Shown here piece by piece: positions 17,499 to 24,932 of a stretch of 64,000 bases of DNA. The notes beneath the pieces were generated by a model. It had not been told where the DNA came from. It was given only the letters and a program-made list of their open reading frames with translations, and made no database searches. The number at the start of each line of letters is the position of its first letter. The stretch's first letter is position 1. The stretch covers positions 3,596,001 through 3,660,000 of the forward strand of contig NZ_CP147841.1 in NCBI RefSeq assembly GCF_037335815.1, in the 5' to 3' direction. Source of the stretch: Salinirubellus litoreus. GTDB lineage: Archaea > Halobacteriota > Halobacteria > Halobacteriales > Haloarculaceae. The position numbers and the translations under genes were made by a program.

Positions 17499-18560
17499 AT
17501 GCACGACGTGCTCGCCGAGTGGCGGCCGGCCGTCGACGAGACCATCGCGAGGATCCTCCCGCGGACGCTCGACGAGGCGTACCTCGCGGAGTTCTTCGGC
17601 GAGCCGACCTACCGCTACGACGCCGAGGCCATCCAGCGGGCGCTCGCCGAACCCATCTGGGACCTGCTCGATCGCGGTGGCAAGCGGTGGCGGGCGGTGC
17701 TGTTCCTCATGATGGTCGAGGCGTTCGGGGAGGATCCCGAGGCCTACCTCGAGTACGCCTGCATCCCCGAGATACTCCACAACGGGACGATCATCGTCGA
17801 CGACGTCGAGGACGGGGCGACCCTGCGCCGGGGCGAGCCGGCGCTCCACCGCGTCTACGGGACGGACGTGGCGCTGAACGCCGGCAACGCGATGTACTTC
17901 ATCCCCCTGAAGCTCATCGAGCGGAACCCGGGAGATCTCGACGCCGAGACGCGGCTGCGGGTCTACGAGATGCTGATGGGCGAACTCAACCGCACGCACC
18001 TGGGCCAGGGGATGGACATCGTCTGGCACAACCGGCAGGCCGTCGAGACGACGGAGGCCGAGTACCTGGAGATGTGCGCCTGCAAGACGGGCGGGCTGGG
18101 GCGGATCGTCGCCCGCCTGGCGGCCATCGTCACCGGGAACGAGGAGCACGAGGAGCACGTCGCCCGGTACGCCGAGTCGATGAGCATCGCGTTCCAGATC
18201 GCCGACGACGTCCTCGACGTCGAGCACGCCATGGAGCGCGGCGGCGCGTTCGGCAAGGGGGCCGGCAACGACGTCCGCGAGGGGAAGAAGACTCTGCTCG
18301 TCATCCGGGCGGTCCGGGACGCTCCCCCCGAGACGGCCGAGCGGCTGGAGGAGATCCTGGGAACCGAGGAGAACACCGACGAGGAGGTCGTCGAGGCGGT
18401 GGAGATCCTCCACTCGGTCGGGGCCGTCGAGGGCGCGAGGGAGACGGCCCACGACCTCGCGGCCGAGGCGCGCGAGCACCTCGGTCGCGCCGATCTCGAC
18501 TCCGAGACTGCCGCGCGGCTCGCGGATTTCACGCGGTTCGTCGTCGACCGGGAGGTCTGA
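17499..18560 (+). CDS. Polyprenyl diphosphate synthase (GGPP-type)
   Basis: 353 residues, trans-prenyltransferase of the FPP/GGPP synthase family that makes the C20 (or C25) chains of archaeal lipids from IPP. First aspartate-rich motif DDVED (101-105), substrate-binding GGKRWR (60-65), second aspartate motif DDVLD (236-240), and GKGAGNDVREGKKTLL for diphosphate binding. The residues just before the first motif (EILHNGTIIV) are not bulky aromatics, consistent with a chain longer than C15. idsA would be the usual name; the exact product length is not settled. Its TGA stop is also the first three bases of the palindromic repeat 18558-18641. Confidence 0.9.
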   Translation: MHDVLAEWRPAVDETIARILPRTLDEAYLAEFFGEPTYRYDAEAIQRALAEPIWDLLDRGGKRWRAVLFLMMVEAFGEDPEAYLEYACIPEILHNGTIIVDDVEDGATLRRGEPALHRVYGTDVALNAGNAMYFIPLKLIERNPGDLDAETRLRVYEMLMGELNRTHLGQGMDIVWHNRQAVETTEAEYLEMCACKTGGLGRIVARLAAIVTGNEEHEEHVARYAESMSIAFQIADDVLDVEHAMERGGAFGKGAGNDVREGKKTLLVIRAVRDAPPETAERLEEILGTEENTDEEVVEAVEILHSVGAVEGARETAHDLAAEAREHLGRADLDSETAARLADFTRFVVDREV

Positions 18561-18641
18561 TACGGACGGTCGTGGTCTTTTACCGGCGATCACTGACCCG
18601 GCCGGGCGATCACCGGTAAATCGTTACAACAATCCGTATCA
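18558..18641. repeat. 84-bp palindromic repeat, copy A, between two convergent stop codons
   Basis: An imperfect inverted repeat with 36-base arms starting TGATACGGA on each strand and containing TTTACCGG(C/T)GATC; the centre is 12 bases. About 26 of 36 arm positions pair. The outermost TGA on the plus strand is the stop codon of the prenyl synthase and the outermost TGA on the minus strand is the stop of the NAD-kinase-like gene. Copies B (39281-39364) and C (52067-52150) share sequence and length. Confidence 0.85.
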
Positions 18642-19394
18642 GGAGGTGTCGAAGACGCCGGCGCTCGCGTCGACGACCGCGACCGCGAGGGATCCCCGGG
18701 TCGATACCGACAGCCTGTCGTGGGGTTCGACGGTCCCGGCGTCGCGCCCGTCGGCGACGAGGCGAACGGGCGTCTCGTCGCGCTCGACGCGGAGTCCGAC
18801 CCCGTCGGTGGGGAGCACCCAGTGGTCGGCGTCGGTGACGAACGGTGAGATGGGGACGACGGCCACCACGCCGGTCCCCGGGGCGACGACCGGCCCCTCG
18901 GCCGCGCGGGCGTAGCCGGTCGACCCGGCGGCCGTGGCGACGACGACCCCGTCGGCGCGGAAGGTCGCCACCCGGTTTGCCCCGCTCAGCACGGTGAACT
19001 CGGAGATGCGCGCGGGCTCGTCGGTGACGAGCGCGAGGTCGAACAGCGCGGGCGTTCGTTCCGCGTCCGTCCCGTTCGCGACCGAGAGGAGCGGCCGGGT
19101 CACGGTCTCGAACTCGCCAGCCAGGACCGAGGCGACGGCCGGCACGATCCCGGATACCGACACCGACTGCACGGCGTCGGCGATCGACACAGGCAGGACG
19201 GGAACGTCGACGCCAGCGGCGACGAGGTCGACGAGCGCCGGCTCCCCGACGGCGACGACGACCCGCGGTCCGGCGTCGACGACCGCGGCGGCCTCGCCGG
19301 TGACCGGGTCCCCCCCCGCGGCCGCGACGGCGTCGGCGACCGACCCGTCACCGCCGACGACCCCGACGGGCACGCCGCCCGGCGCTTCGCTCAT
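18639..19394 (-). CDS. NAD-kinase-like protein lacking the usual GGDGT site
   Basis: 251 residues of the ATP-NAD kinase fold. The second domain has the family motif ATAAGSTGYARAAEGP and PISPF, followed by beta strands typical of the NAD-binding part. The first domain, where kinases have GGDGT with the catalytic Asp, reads VVVAVGEPALVDLVAAG instead; a GGDGS near residue 14 is at the wrong place (first strand). It may be a non-catalytic paralogue that binds NAD(P). It converges on the prenyl synthase and its stop codon lies inside the repeat. Confidence 0.6.
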   Translation of the reverse strand: MSEAPGGVPVGVVGGDGSVADAVAAAGGDPVTGEAAAVVDAGPRVVVAVGEPALVDLVAAGVDVPVLPVSIADAVQSVSVSGIVPAVASVLAGEFETVTRPLLSVANGTDAERTPALFDLALVTDEPARISEFTVLSGANRVATFRADGVVVATAAGSTGYARAAEGPVVAPGTGVVAVVPISPFVTDADHWVLPTDGVGLRVERDETPVRLVADGRDAGTVEPHDRLSVSTRGSLAVAVVDASAGVFDTS

Positions 19395-19604
19395 GTCACG
19401 TCCGGTCGCCGCCGGCCGGCAAAAGCCTGCGGGATTCGGCGCTCCGGGTCGTCGAGACGCCGACGGTCGTTCCGCTCCACGACTCGCGCGAAGAGGGAAC
19501 AGCTCACGGAACGCGTTCGGAGACGTCCGCGCCGGACCCCACTGGCGGGCACCCGGCGGGTCCGCGTATCCGACGGGACAAGAAGGCCCGTCTCACTGAA
19601 AACA

Positions 19605-19614
19605 AGGCTTACAC
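19605..19614 (+). promoter_or_regulatory. TATA box of the zinc-finger microprotein
   Basis: AGGCTTACAC is centred about 29 bases before ATG 19639, fitting a leaderless transcript. Confidence 0.5.
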
Positions 19615-19638
19615 GGCCGAACGACCCGGGACCACGTG

Positions 19639-19779
19639 ATGATCGGCGAGGAGCGATCCACGACCTCGGCATCGGCATCGGTCGGCGACTGTCCCAGCTG
19701 TGGGGGCGCGCTCGCGTGGGAGGGCCGCTCGTGGGCGTGCGAGGACTGCCGGTTCGTCCCCAACCACGGGGCCGACTGA
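19639..19779 (+). CDS. 46-residue zinc-finger microprotein
   Basis: A small protein with two CxxC knuckles (CPSC and CEDC, 12 residues between them) and the end RFVPNHGAD, which resembles a known group of very small haloarchaeal zinc-finger proteins. The first 16 residues are Ser/Thr/Ala-rich and probably disordered. It has its own TATA box. Roles of relatives are in regulation and biofilm or motility phenotypes, but nothing here points to a partner. Confidence 0.7.
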   Translation: MIGEERSTTSASASVGDCPSCGGALAWEGRSWACEDCRFVPNHGAD

Positions 19780-19802
19780 GTCGGAGCCGTCGCAGGCGTG
19801 GG

Positions 19803-20163
19803 CGACCCGCGAGCGACGAGCGGGTCGGGACGGCCGCGGGACGGACCGTCCGGTTCGGAGCGTACGGCGAGCGAGAGCGAGGCCGACCGGAGGGGGCCTC
19901 GGAGAACGGTGAGTGAAGCGAACCGTGAGTAGGCGAGAGCGAGGCGTTTCATCCGCCCCGAGCGAGCGGAGTCCTCGTGAGCAGTAGCGAACGAGGACGT
20001 TGGCGGACGAACGGAGTGAGTCCGCCTGAGCGAGTGAGGGGCGCAGTTTTTCCCCACGTTTTTGCGAGCCGAGCGGGACGGCAGAGCCGTCCACTGGCCG
20101 TGCGAACGGGCGGCGAAGCCGCCCGTGAGCAGAGAGAGGTGCGCGAGCGAACGTGAGCGCACC
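19803..20163. repeat. Row of short perfect hairpins in a convergent intergenic region
   Basis: Six perfect stems with purine-rich loops that begin and end in G/A: CGACCCGC 19803-19810 with 19820-19827; GTCCTCGT 19971-19978 with 19991-19998; GGCGGAC 20002-20008 with 20020-20026; GGACGGC 20076-20082 with 20086-20092 (loop AGA); ACGGGCGGC 20106-20114 with 20118-20126 (loop GAA); GGTGCGC 20138-20144 with 20157-20163. Weaker ones lie between. Loops such as GAGCGACGA, GAACGGAGTGA and GAGCGAACGTGA share a GA...GA pattern. No coding frame fits the stretch. Confidence 0.75.
20047..20063 (+). terminator. Oligo-T tracts downstream of the zinc-finger gene
   Basis: Two runs of five T (20047-20051 and 20059-20063) are the only such tracts in the hairpin-rich region and suit archaeal intrinsic termination. 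Distance from the stop codon (about 270 bases) makes the link uncertain. Confidence 0.35.
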
Positions 20164-20172
20164 CGACGAAGC

Positions 20173-20177
20173 AAAAA
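20173..20177 (-). terminator. Oligo-T tract after the minus-strand membrane gene
   Basis: On the minus strand TTTTT follows 7 bases after the stop codon of the gene 20184-20645, preceding the hairpin row. Confidence 0.4.
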
Positions 20178-20183
20178 GTGGTG

Positions 20184-20645
20184 TCAGACCACCGCGTTCC
20201 ACACCGGGGCGATGACGAAGAAGAGGCTCTGGTAGCCGATGTACAGCAGCGCGAGAAAGGAGGCGGCGATGGCCCCCTTCGGGGCCTCGATCTCGATGCC
20301 GCGGCGGGCCTCGACCTTCCGGGACTCGAACTCGAAGAGGTCGGTGAGGAACAGCCCGAGGACCAGCACCGAGAACACCATCCCACCGTGCTGGTGGACC
20401 GTGAGGTAGTAGAACGAGCCGACGACGAGCAGGAAGTTCGTGGCGACGCGGGCGGCGTTGCGCTCGATGGCGTCGGCACCGCCCTCCTCGGCCTGGTCGA
20501 CGTGCTGGGAGTACTCCCAGCCGCGGACGGCCATGTTGACGACGAGCAGGGCCAGGAGGAGGTACTCGATGATCGGCGCGAACAGGGTGTCGATGGGCCC
20601 GAACAACGAGACGAAGGGCTCCGTGGCCAGCACGAACGGCTCCAT
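20184..20645 (-). CDS. Conserved-type membrane protein of unknown function
   Basis: 153 residues with three to four membrane helices (about 20-40, 68-84, 88-103, 125-148) and a conserved-looking cytoplasmic loop EFESRKVEARRGIEIEAPKG. ATG 20645 has a TATA-like box (CTAATGC on the minus strand, 20668-20676) 27 bases upstream. I recognise the general character of haloarchaeal membrane proteins of this size but no function. Confidence 0.65.
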   Translation of the reverse strand: MEPFVLATEPFVSLFGPIDTLFAPIIEYLLLALLVVNMAVRGWEYSQHVDQAEEGGADAIERNAARVATNFLLVVGSFYYLTVHQHGGMVFSVLVLGLFLTDLFEFESRKVEARRGIEIEAPKGAIAASFLALLYIGYQSLFFVIAPVWNAVV

Positions 20646-20749
20646 ACCGGCCGGTGCGTCACGAACGCATTAGAAGGTTACTGATTGACGGCACGCGGTG
20701 TCCGGGGATCGCGGGCGAACCGGCGGACGGTACCGGGGCCGATCGCCGC

Positions 20750-20854
20750 TCATAGGGATCATCGTCGTAGTTCGTAGATTTCCCGTCGAGAATCGTGCCC
20801 CGCGACCCACCTCGAACGGTCGAATCCTCCGGCTGGCTACGATGATCCCTATCA
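20750..20854. repeat. 105-bp palindromic element, second family, ending at a stop codon
   Basis: Both termini, read inward on their own strand, are T(C/G)ATAGGGATCATCGT; the arms pair well over the outer 16 bases and loosely further in. The right terminus TGATAGGGATCATCG starts with the TGA stop of the YYY protein on the minus strand. The terminal TGATA(C/G)GGA is shared with the 84-bp family. Confidence 0.7.
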
Positions 20855-23245
20855 GCTCCCGGGGAGCGCCGACTGCTCGACCCGGTAGATCGTCACCGTC
20901 CGTTCCCCCCGGTAGGAGAAGGTCTCGGCGACGCTCACTCCGGGGACGTCCTCGAACGAGACCTCGCCGTACATCGACCGCTCGGCCGGGCCGACGTAGA
21001 CGTACTGGACGTCGTACCGGGCGAGCAGTCGGGCCCTGGCTGCCGTCGAGCCGGTGTAGATGGTCTCGACGTGCTCGACCCGTTCGGCGTAGGCCTCCCC
21101 GCCGCGGTAGCCCCGCTCGTGGTACCACCCCGCGACGGTCGGTACGCCCGTGAGGCTCGACGGGGCAGACGCGCCCCGGCCCTCGTCGGGCTGCCAGTAG
21201 TAGCCCGCCGGCGCGGCGGTGACGATAGTCGGGGTGCCCGAAAGCGAGCCGATCCAGTCGATGGCCGCCGCCTCCCGCGGGTGGGAGAGGTCGACGAAAC
21301 GGGTCGCGTCGAGCGTCGGGCCGTCGACGTTCGCCGTCCGCGATCCCGCCTCGAAGTGCGCCGGGAACGCGAGCGCGGCGTACAGCCCCGAGGAGAGCAC
21401 GAGGAAAGCGACCAGGACGGACCCGGCGAGCCGCCACGTCTCGGGCCGGGGGGTCGAAAGCGCGGACCGGTCGGGGAAGGGGAGCCGCGCGAGCATCACC
21501 GCGGCCGCGACGCTCCAGAGCACCCACACCTGGGCGTAGGTCTTGAAGACGGTGTTGAGCCGTCCCGGGCCGGCCTCCTCGACCACGTAGAGGAACTCCA
21601 CGATGAGGAGGACGCCGAGGCCGCCGATCATCAGCACGGTCTCGTAACCGGCGTCCCGGCGGAGGCGGACGAGCAGCCATCCGGCGAGCAGGAGCGGCCC
21701 GAACAGCGCGACGGCGGCGAGGTCCCACGCCCAGGCGAAGACGGCGAGGAGGCCGACGGCGGCGACCGCCAGCGAGGGCCGTTCGAGCCCGGCGAGACCC
21801 CGACGGGCGATGTATGGCACGAACGCGAGGAGGAACCCGCCGTGGACGATCAGTAGCCCCCGGAACGAACTCCGGTTGACGCCCGGGAGGACGCCGATCG
21901 AGCGACCGCTGGCGGTCCCGAGCCAGAAGGGGAGCGACCAGGCGAGCGCGAGGACGGCGAGGCCGACCGCCAGCGCGAGCGCGCCCCCGGTTCGACGGAG
22001 TTCGAGCCCGAGCCACCGACGGGGGTCAAGCTCGACTCCGGTCGTCGAGGATCCCGTCCCGGCGGGCGCGGACGTCGACTCCGGACCGCCGTCCGTCCGT
22101 GCGGCGGCGGGCAGCCGGTCGGCGAGCGACGGCGGGAGCAGGTCGAGCGGGTCGGCAGGGGCGAACGCGAGCGCGAGCCACGTCACGCCGAGTGCGGTCG
22201 GGAACGACCAGGTGTTCACCACCGCGAGGAGGCCGACGACGGGCGGGACTGTCCCGAACACCAGCAGCCTCCGGCGGCCGATCTCGGTCGCTGGCGTCCG
22301 CCAGTAGGCGTAGCCGAGCGCCACGACCAGAAGCATGAACGGGGTGCTCGTCATGTGGGCGTGGAGGTCGCCGTTGAGCCAAGCGAACAGCGGGAACTCC
22401 GTGATGAGCCCGAACGCGTCCGGCGACCCCGGTTCCGAGGACATCACCCGCGAGGCCGACCAGTAGGAGAACGCGTCCGGGGTCCACCCGAGCAGATCGG
22501 TTCCCCCGCCGAACGCACCGGCGAGTGGCCGCGCCACCGCGTCCGGGAGCGCCCAGACGAGCACCTGCACGAAGGTCCAGAGGTTGCTGGCGAGGCCGAC
22601 CAGGAACGCGGCGAGGCCAGCCGCGAGCCGGCGGGGCGCACCGCGATCGGCAGCGATCGCCCCCGCCACGCCGTAGGCGGCGACCACGAGCGTCGCGTAG
22701 AAGCCGGCGAGCGCGAGGTTGTACGCGATCCGGGCCGGGGTGAACGTGAGGCGGGCGAGCAGCGCCGAGATCACGTGGCCCCCGTAGTAGTACTTCACCG
22801 GCTCGCCGGCGAACCACATGTCCTCGGGGGGGAGCCGCGGGGCCCGGAGGAGCGACTGGAGAAGCCCGAAGTCGAGGAACTTCTCGCCGCCGATGGGGTG
22901 GACCGCCGGGTCGACGGCACGGACGGCGACGAGCAGCGCAAACGCGAGGAGGAAGACGACGCCCGTCTCGGCGGCCATCCGGAAGTCGGGCGACGCCTCG
23001 GCCCGCCCGGCGAGCAGATACGACCCCGCAGCGAGGACGGCGAGTCCGGCGAGCAGCGCCGGCCACCCGAACACGAGGTGTCCGACCAGGTAGCCGACGA
23101 CGCCGAGGACCGCCAGGGCGACGGGGAGGGCGAGCGCGGCACCGCGGTCCGGAAAGCGAGGGAACAGCGCGGCGGCGATGGGGAGCGTCGCCACGGCGAG
23201 CGCGGCGTAGACGCCGACCCAGACGAGGACGTAGCCGTACTCCAT
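20852..23245 (-). CDS. Large YYY-type (DUF2298) integral membrane protein
   Basis: 797 residues with at least twelve membrane helices. The motif KYYYGGHVISALLARLT near residue 150 is the YYY signature of this archaeal family; further conserved parts are WFAGEPVKYYY, PLFAWLNGDLHAHM and the C-terminal soluble part (TIYTGSTAARARLLARYDVQ, YVYVGPAERS). The architecture resembles polytopic glycosyltransferases of the GT-C kind, and a GT2 and a GtrA gene follow divergently, so a role in surface polysaccharide or lipid glycosylation is plausible but unproven. ATG 23245 has a TATA-like GGTTTAGT 28 bases upstream. Confidence 0.8.
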   Translation of the reverse strand: MEYGYVLVWVGVYAALAVATLPIAAALFPRFPDRGAALALPVALAVLGVVGYLVGHLVFGWPALLAGLAVLAAGSYLLAGRAEASPDFRMAAETGVVFLLAFALLVAVRAVDPAVHPIGGEKFLDFGLLQSLLRAPRLPPEDMWFAGEPVKYYYGGHVISALLARLTFTPARIAYNLALAGFYATLVVAAYGVAGAIAADRGAPRRLAAGLAAFLVGLASNLWTFVQVLVWALPDAVARPLAGAFGGGTDLLGWTPDAFSYWSASRVMSSEPGSPDAFGLITEFPLFAWLNGDLHAHMTSTPFMLLVVALGYAYWRTPATEIGRRRLLVFGTVPPVVGLLAVVNTWSFPTALGVTWLALAFAPADPLDLLPPSLADRLPAAARTDGGPESTSAPAGTGSSTTGVELDPRRWLGLELRRTGGALALAVGLAVLALAWSLPFWLGTASGRSIGVLPGVNRSSFRGLLIVHGGFLLAFVPYIARRGLAGLERPSLAVAAVGLLAVFAWAWDLAAVALFGPLLLAGWLLVRLRRDAGYETVLMIGGLGVLLIVEFLYVVEEAGPGRLNTVFKTYAQVWVLWSVAAAVMLARLPFPDRSALSTPRPETWRLAGSVLVAFLVLSSGLYAALAFPAHFEAGSRTANVDGPTLDATRFVDLSHPREAAAIDWIGSLSGTPTIVTAAPAGYYWQPDEGRGASAPSSLTGVPTVAGWYHERGYRGGEAYAERVEHVETIYTGSTAARARLLARYDVQYVYVGPAERSMYGEVSFEDVPGVSVAETFSYRGERTVTIYRVEQSALPGS

Positions 23246-23268
23246 CACCACGTGAGCGGGTCCCCCCG

Positions 23269-23278
23269 AACTAAACCT
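23269..23278 (-). promoter_or_regulatory. TATA box of the YYY gene
   Basis: Minus-strand AGGTTTAGTT is centred 28 bases before ATG 23245. Confidence 0.5.
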
Positions 23279-23394
23279 CTTGTCATCCTCGACGTTTTCG
23301 AGTCGCTCCTGATGGGAGTCGGACCTCCCGGTCGACCGGTGGTGCCCCGGCCGGCAGCCACGGTCGAATCCTCTGGAGGGGAACGAAGCCGAAC

Positions 23395-23404
23395 GGTTTT
23401 TACC
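23395..23404 (+). promoter_or_regulatory. TATA box of the GT2-GtrA operon
   Basis: GGTTTTTACC is centred 28 bases before ATG 23428, predicting a leaderless message. Confidence 0.6.
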
Positions 23405-23427
23405 GCCGCCAGCGGACCCGTGAACCG

Positions 23428-24201
23428 ATGAGACCGTCGCTGGGGGTCGTGGTCCCCGCCTTTCGACCGGACCCCGATCACCTGGTCGAGTACGTCCGCG
23501 AGCTCGTGGCGCGGCTCGACATCGACACCGTCCGCGTCGAACTCGACGCCCCGCGATCGGGGGTGGAGTCACGGCTCCGGGCGGCCGACCTGCCCCCGTC
23601 GGTGACGCTCTCGGTCGCCCGCACCCGCCGGGGGAAGGGGGCGGCGATCACCGCGGGCTTCGAGGCGCTCGACACCGACCTCCTGCTGTTCGTCGACGCC
23701 GACGGGAGCACGCCCGTCGACTCGGTCGAACGGATCCTCGGACCCCTCTACGGGGGGCGGGCGGACGTCGCCGTCGGCTCCCGCCGACACCCCGACTCGC
23801 GGATCCTGAGCCACCAGACGTTCGCCCGCCGATACCTCGGCGACGGCTTCGCGTGGCTGGCGAGCCGACTGCTCGAGGCCGAACTCCACGACTACCAGTG
23901 TGGGGCGAAGGGACTGACCGCCGAGTGGTGGGAGCGGGTCCGGGCGCACCTCTACGAGCCCGGGTTCGCCTGGGACATCGAGCTCGTGGCGATGGCCGCC
24001 GCGCTCGGTGCGCACGTCGTCGAGGTCCCCATCGAGTGGGAGGACAAGCCCGGCTCGACCGTCTCGCCGATCGGGGATACGCTCTCGCTCGCCCGGGCGC
24101 TGTTCGTCGTTCGACACCGGGCGAAGCGGCTCGGGAGCTCGCGGCTCCACGACGCCATCGCCGAGCGCCGCGATGAGACGGCGATCGTCGACCGGAAATG
24201 A
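23428..24201 (+). CDS. Family 2 glycosyltransferase (dolichyl-phosphate sugar synthase-like)
   Basis: 257 residues. A GT-A fold with the nucleotide-sugar/metal motif LLLFVDADGSTPVDS (about 90-104), VGSRRHPDSR, and the acceptor-side QCGAKGLTAEWWERV, LYEPGFAWDIEL and VPIEWEDKPGSTVS, typical of polyprenyl-phosphate hexose synthases such as AglD/DPG synthase relatives. It lacks the C-terminal membrane helices of larger family members; the overlapping GtrA gene may supply them. It would transfer a sugar from UDP- or GDP-sugar to dolichyl phosphate on the cytoplasmic face. Confidence 0.8.
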   Translation: MRPSLGVVVPAFRPDPDHLVEYVRELVARLDIDTVRVELDAPRSGVESRLRAADLPPSVTLSVARTRRGKGAAITAGFEALDTDLLLFVDADGSTPVDSVERILGPLYGGRADVAVGSRRHPDSRILSHQTFARRYLGDGFAWLASRLLEAELHDYQCGAKGLTAEWWERVRAHLYEPGFAWDIELVAMAAALGAHVVEVPIEWEDKPGSTVSPIGDTLSLARALFVVRHRAKRLGSSRLHDAIAERRDETAIVDRK

Positions 24202-24662
24202 CCGGCACCGGCTCCGAGTGGCTCCGCTCGCTCCTCTCCGCCGACAGGTTCGGCCGGTTCGCGAGCGTCGGCGTCGTCGGCGCGGCCTTCGACGTGACGA
24301 CCTCGACGGTGCTCCGGGAGCTCGGCGTCTTCCCCGAGCTCGCCGTGTTCATCGGCATCGAAGTGGCCATCGTCGTCATGTTCCTGCTGAACGACAACTG
24401 GACGTTCGCTCAGCAGGGAGCCGCGGGCGTCCGGGCCGCGCTGGGCCGGCTCCTCCGCTCGAACCTCGTCCGCGCGGGCGGTATCCTCGTCCAGCTCGCG
24501 ACGTTCCGCTTCCTCTTTCGCGTGATCGCCGTGGACCTGGACGTGGCCGGTATCGACGGCTGGTTCATCGTCTCGAAGATCGCCGGCATCGGCACCGGGA
24601 TGATCGTCAACTACGTCGCCGAGAGCCTCGTCACCTGGCAGGTACAGCACGACCCGGAGTGA
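24198..24662 (+). CDS. GtrA-family membrane protein
   Basis: 154 residues with four membrane helices and family motifs RFGRFASVGVVGAAFD at the start, LLNDNWTFAQQG in the middle and IVNYVAESLVTWQ at the end. GtrA proteins are thought to flip or present polyprenyl-linked sugars. It overlaps the GT2 gene by four bases (ATGA), so the two act together, a separated version of the fused GT2-GtrA enzymes. Confidence 0.85.
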   Translation: MTGTGSEWLRSLLSADRFGRFASVGVVGAAFDVTTSTVLRELGVFPELAVFIGIEVAIVVMFLLNDNWTFAQQGAAGVRAALGRLLRSNLVRAGGILVQLATFRFLFRVIAVDLDVAGIDGWFIVSKIAGIGTGMIVNYVAESLVTWQVQHDPE

Positions 24663-24726
24663 CCGGAGGCGTGCGGGTGTGAACCGAACCCACGGAGGAC
24701 GGCCGAAAACGGCGACCGAAACACAA

Positions 24727-24735
24727 GCGTTAAAC
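24727..24735 (+). promoter_or_regulatory. TATA box of the initiator tRNA gene
   Basis: GCGTTAAAC is centred 28 bases before the first base of the tRNA. Confidence 0.6.
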
Positions 24736-24758
24736 AGCGAGTTCCTCTACGGGTTGGT

Positions 24759-24833
24759 AGCGGGATGGGATAGCCAGGAGATTCCGCCGGGCTCATAACC
24801 CGGAGATCGGACGTTCAAATCGTCCTCCCGCTA
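24759..24833 (+). tRNA. Initiator tRNA-Met (anticodon CAU)
   Basis: 75 bases without encoded CCA. Acceptor AGCGGGA pairs with TCCCGCT; A1:U72 and the three G:C pairs at the base of the anticodon stem (CCGGG-CTCATAA-CCCGG) are initiator marks; T-arm GGACG-TTCAAAT-CGTCC. No intron, unlike haloarchaeal elongator tRNA-Met. The last 8 bases recur 1.37 kb downstream on the far side of the TnpB segment. Confidence 0.95.
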
Positions 24834-24834
24834 T
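24826..24834 (+). repeat. Left copy of a 9-bp direct repeat (tRNA 3' end)
   Basis: TCCCGCTAT comprises the last eight bases of the tRNA and one more. The same 9 bases occur at 26192-26200, just past the TnpB 3' hairpin. It could be an attachment-site pair; nine bases is short and chance cannot be excluded. Confidence 0.4.
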
Positions 24835-24932
24835 TCTTCCGAAATTCTACCTGTTGAGTCTTCTCACCGCGTATTTCACTTTCACCGAGGCGGCCAGAGA
24901 TTAATAAATGATAACGCCCGATACATCCCTGT

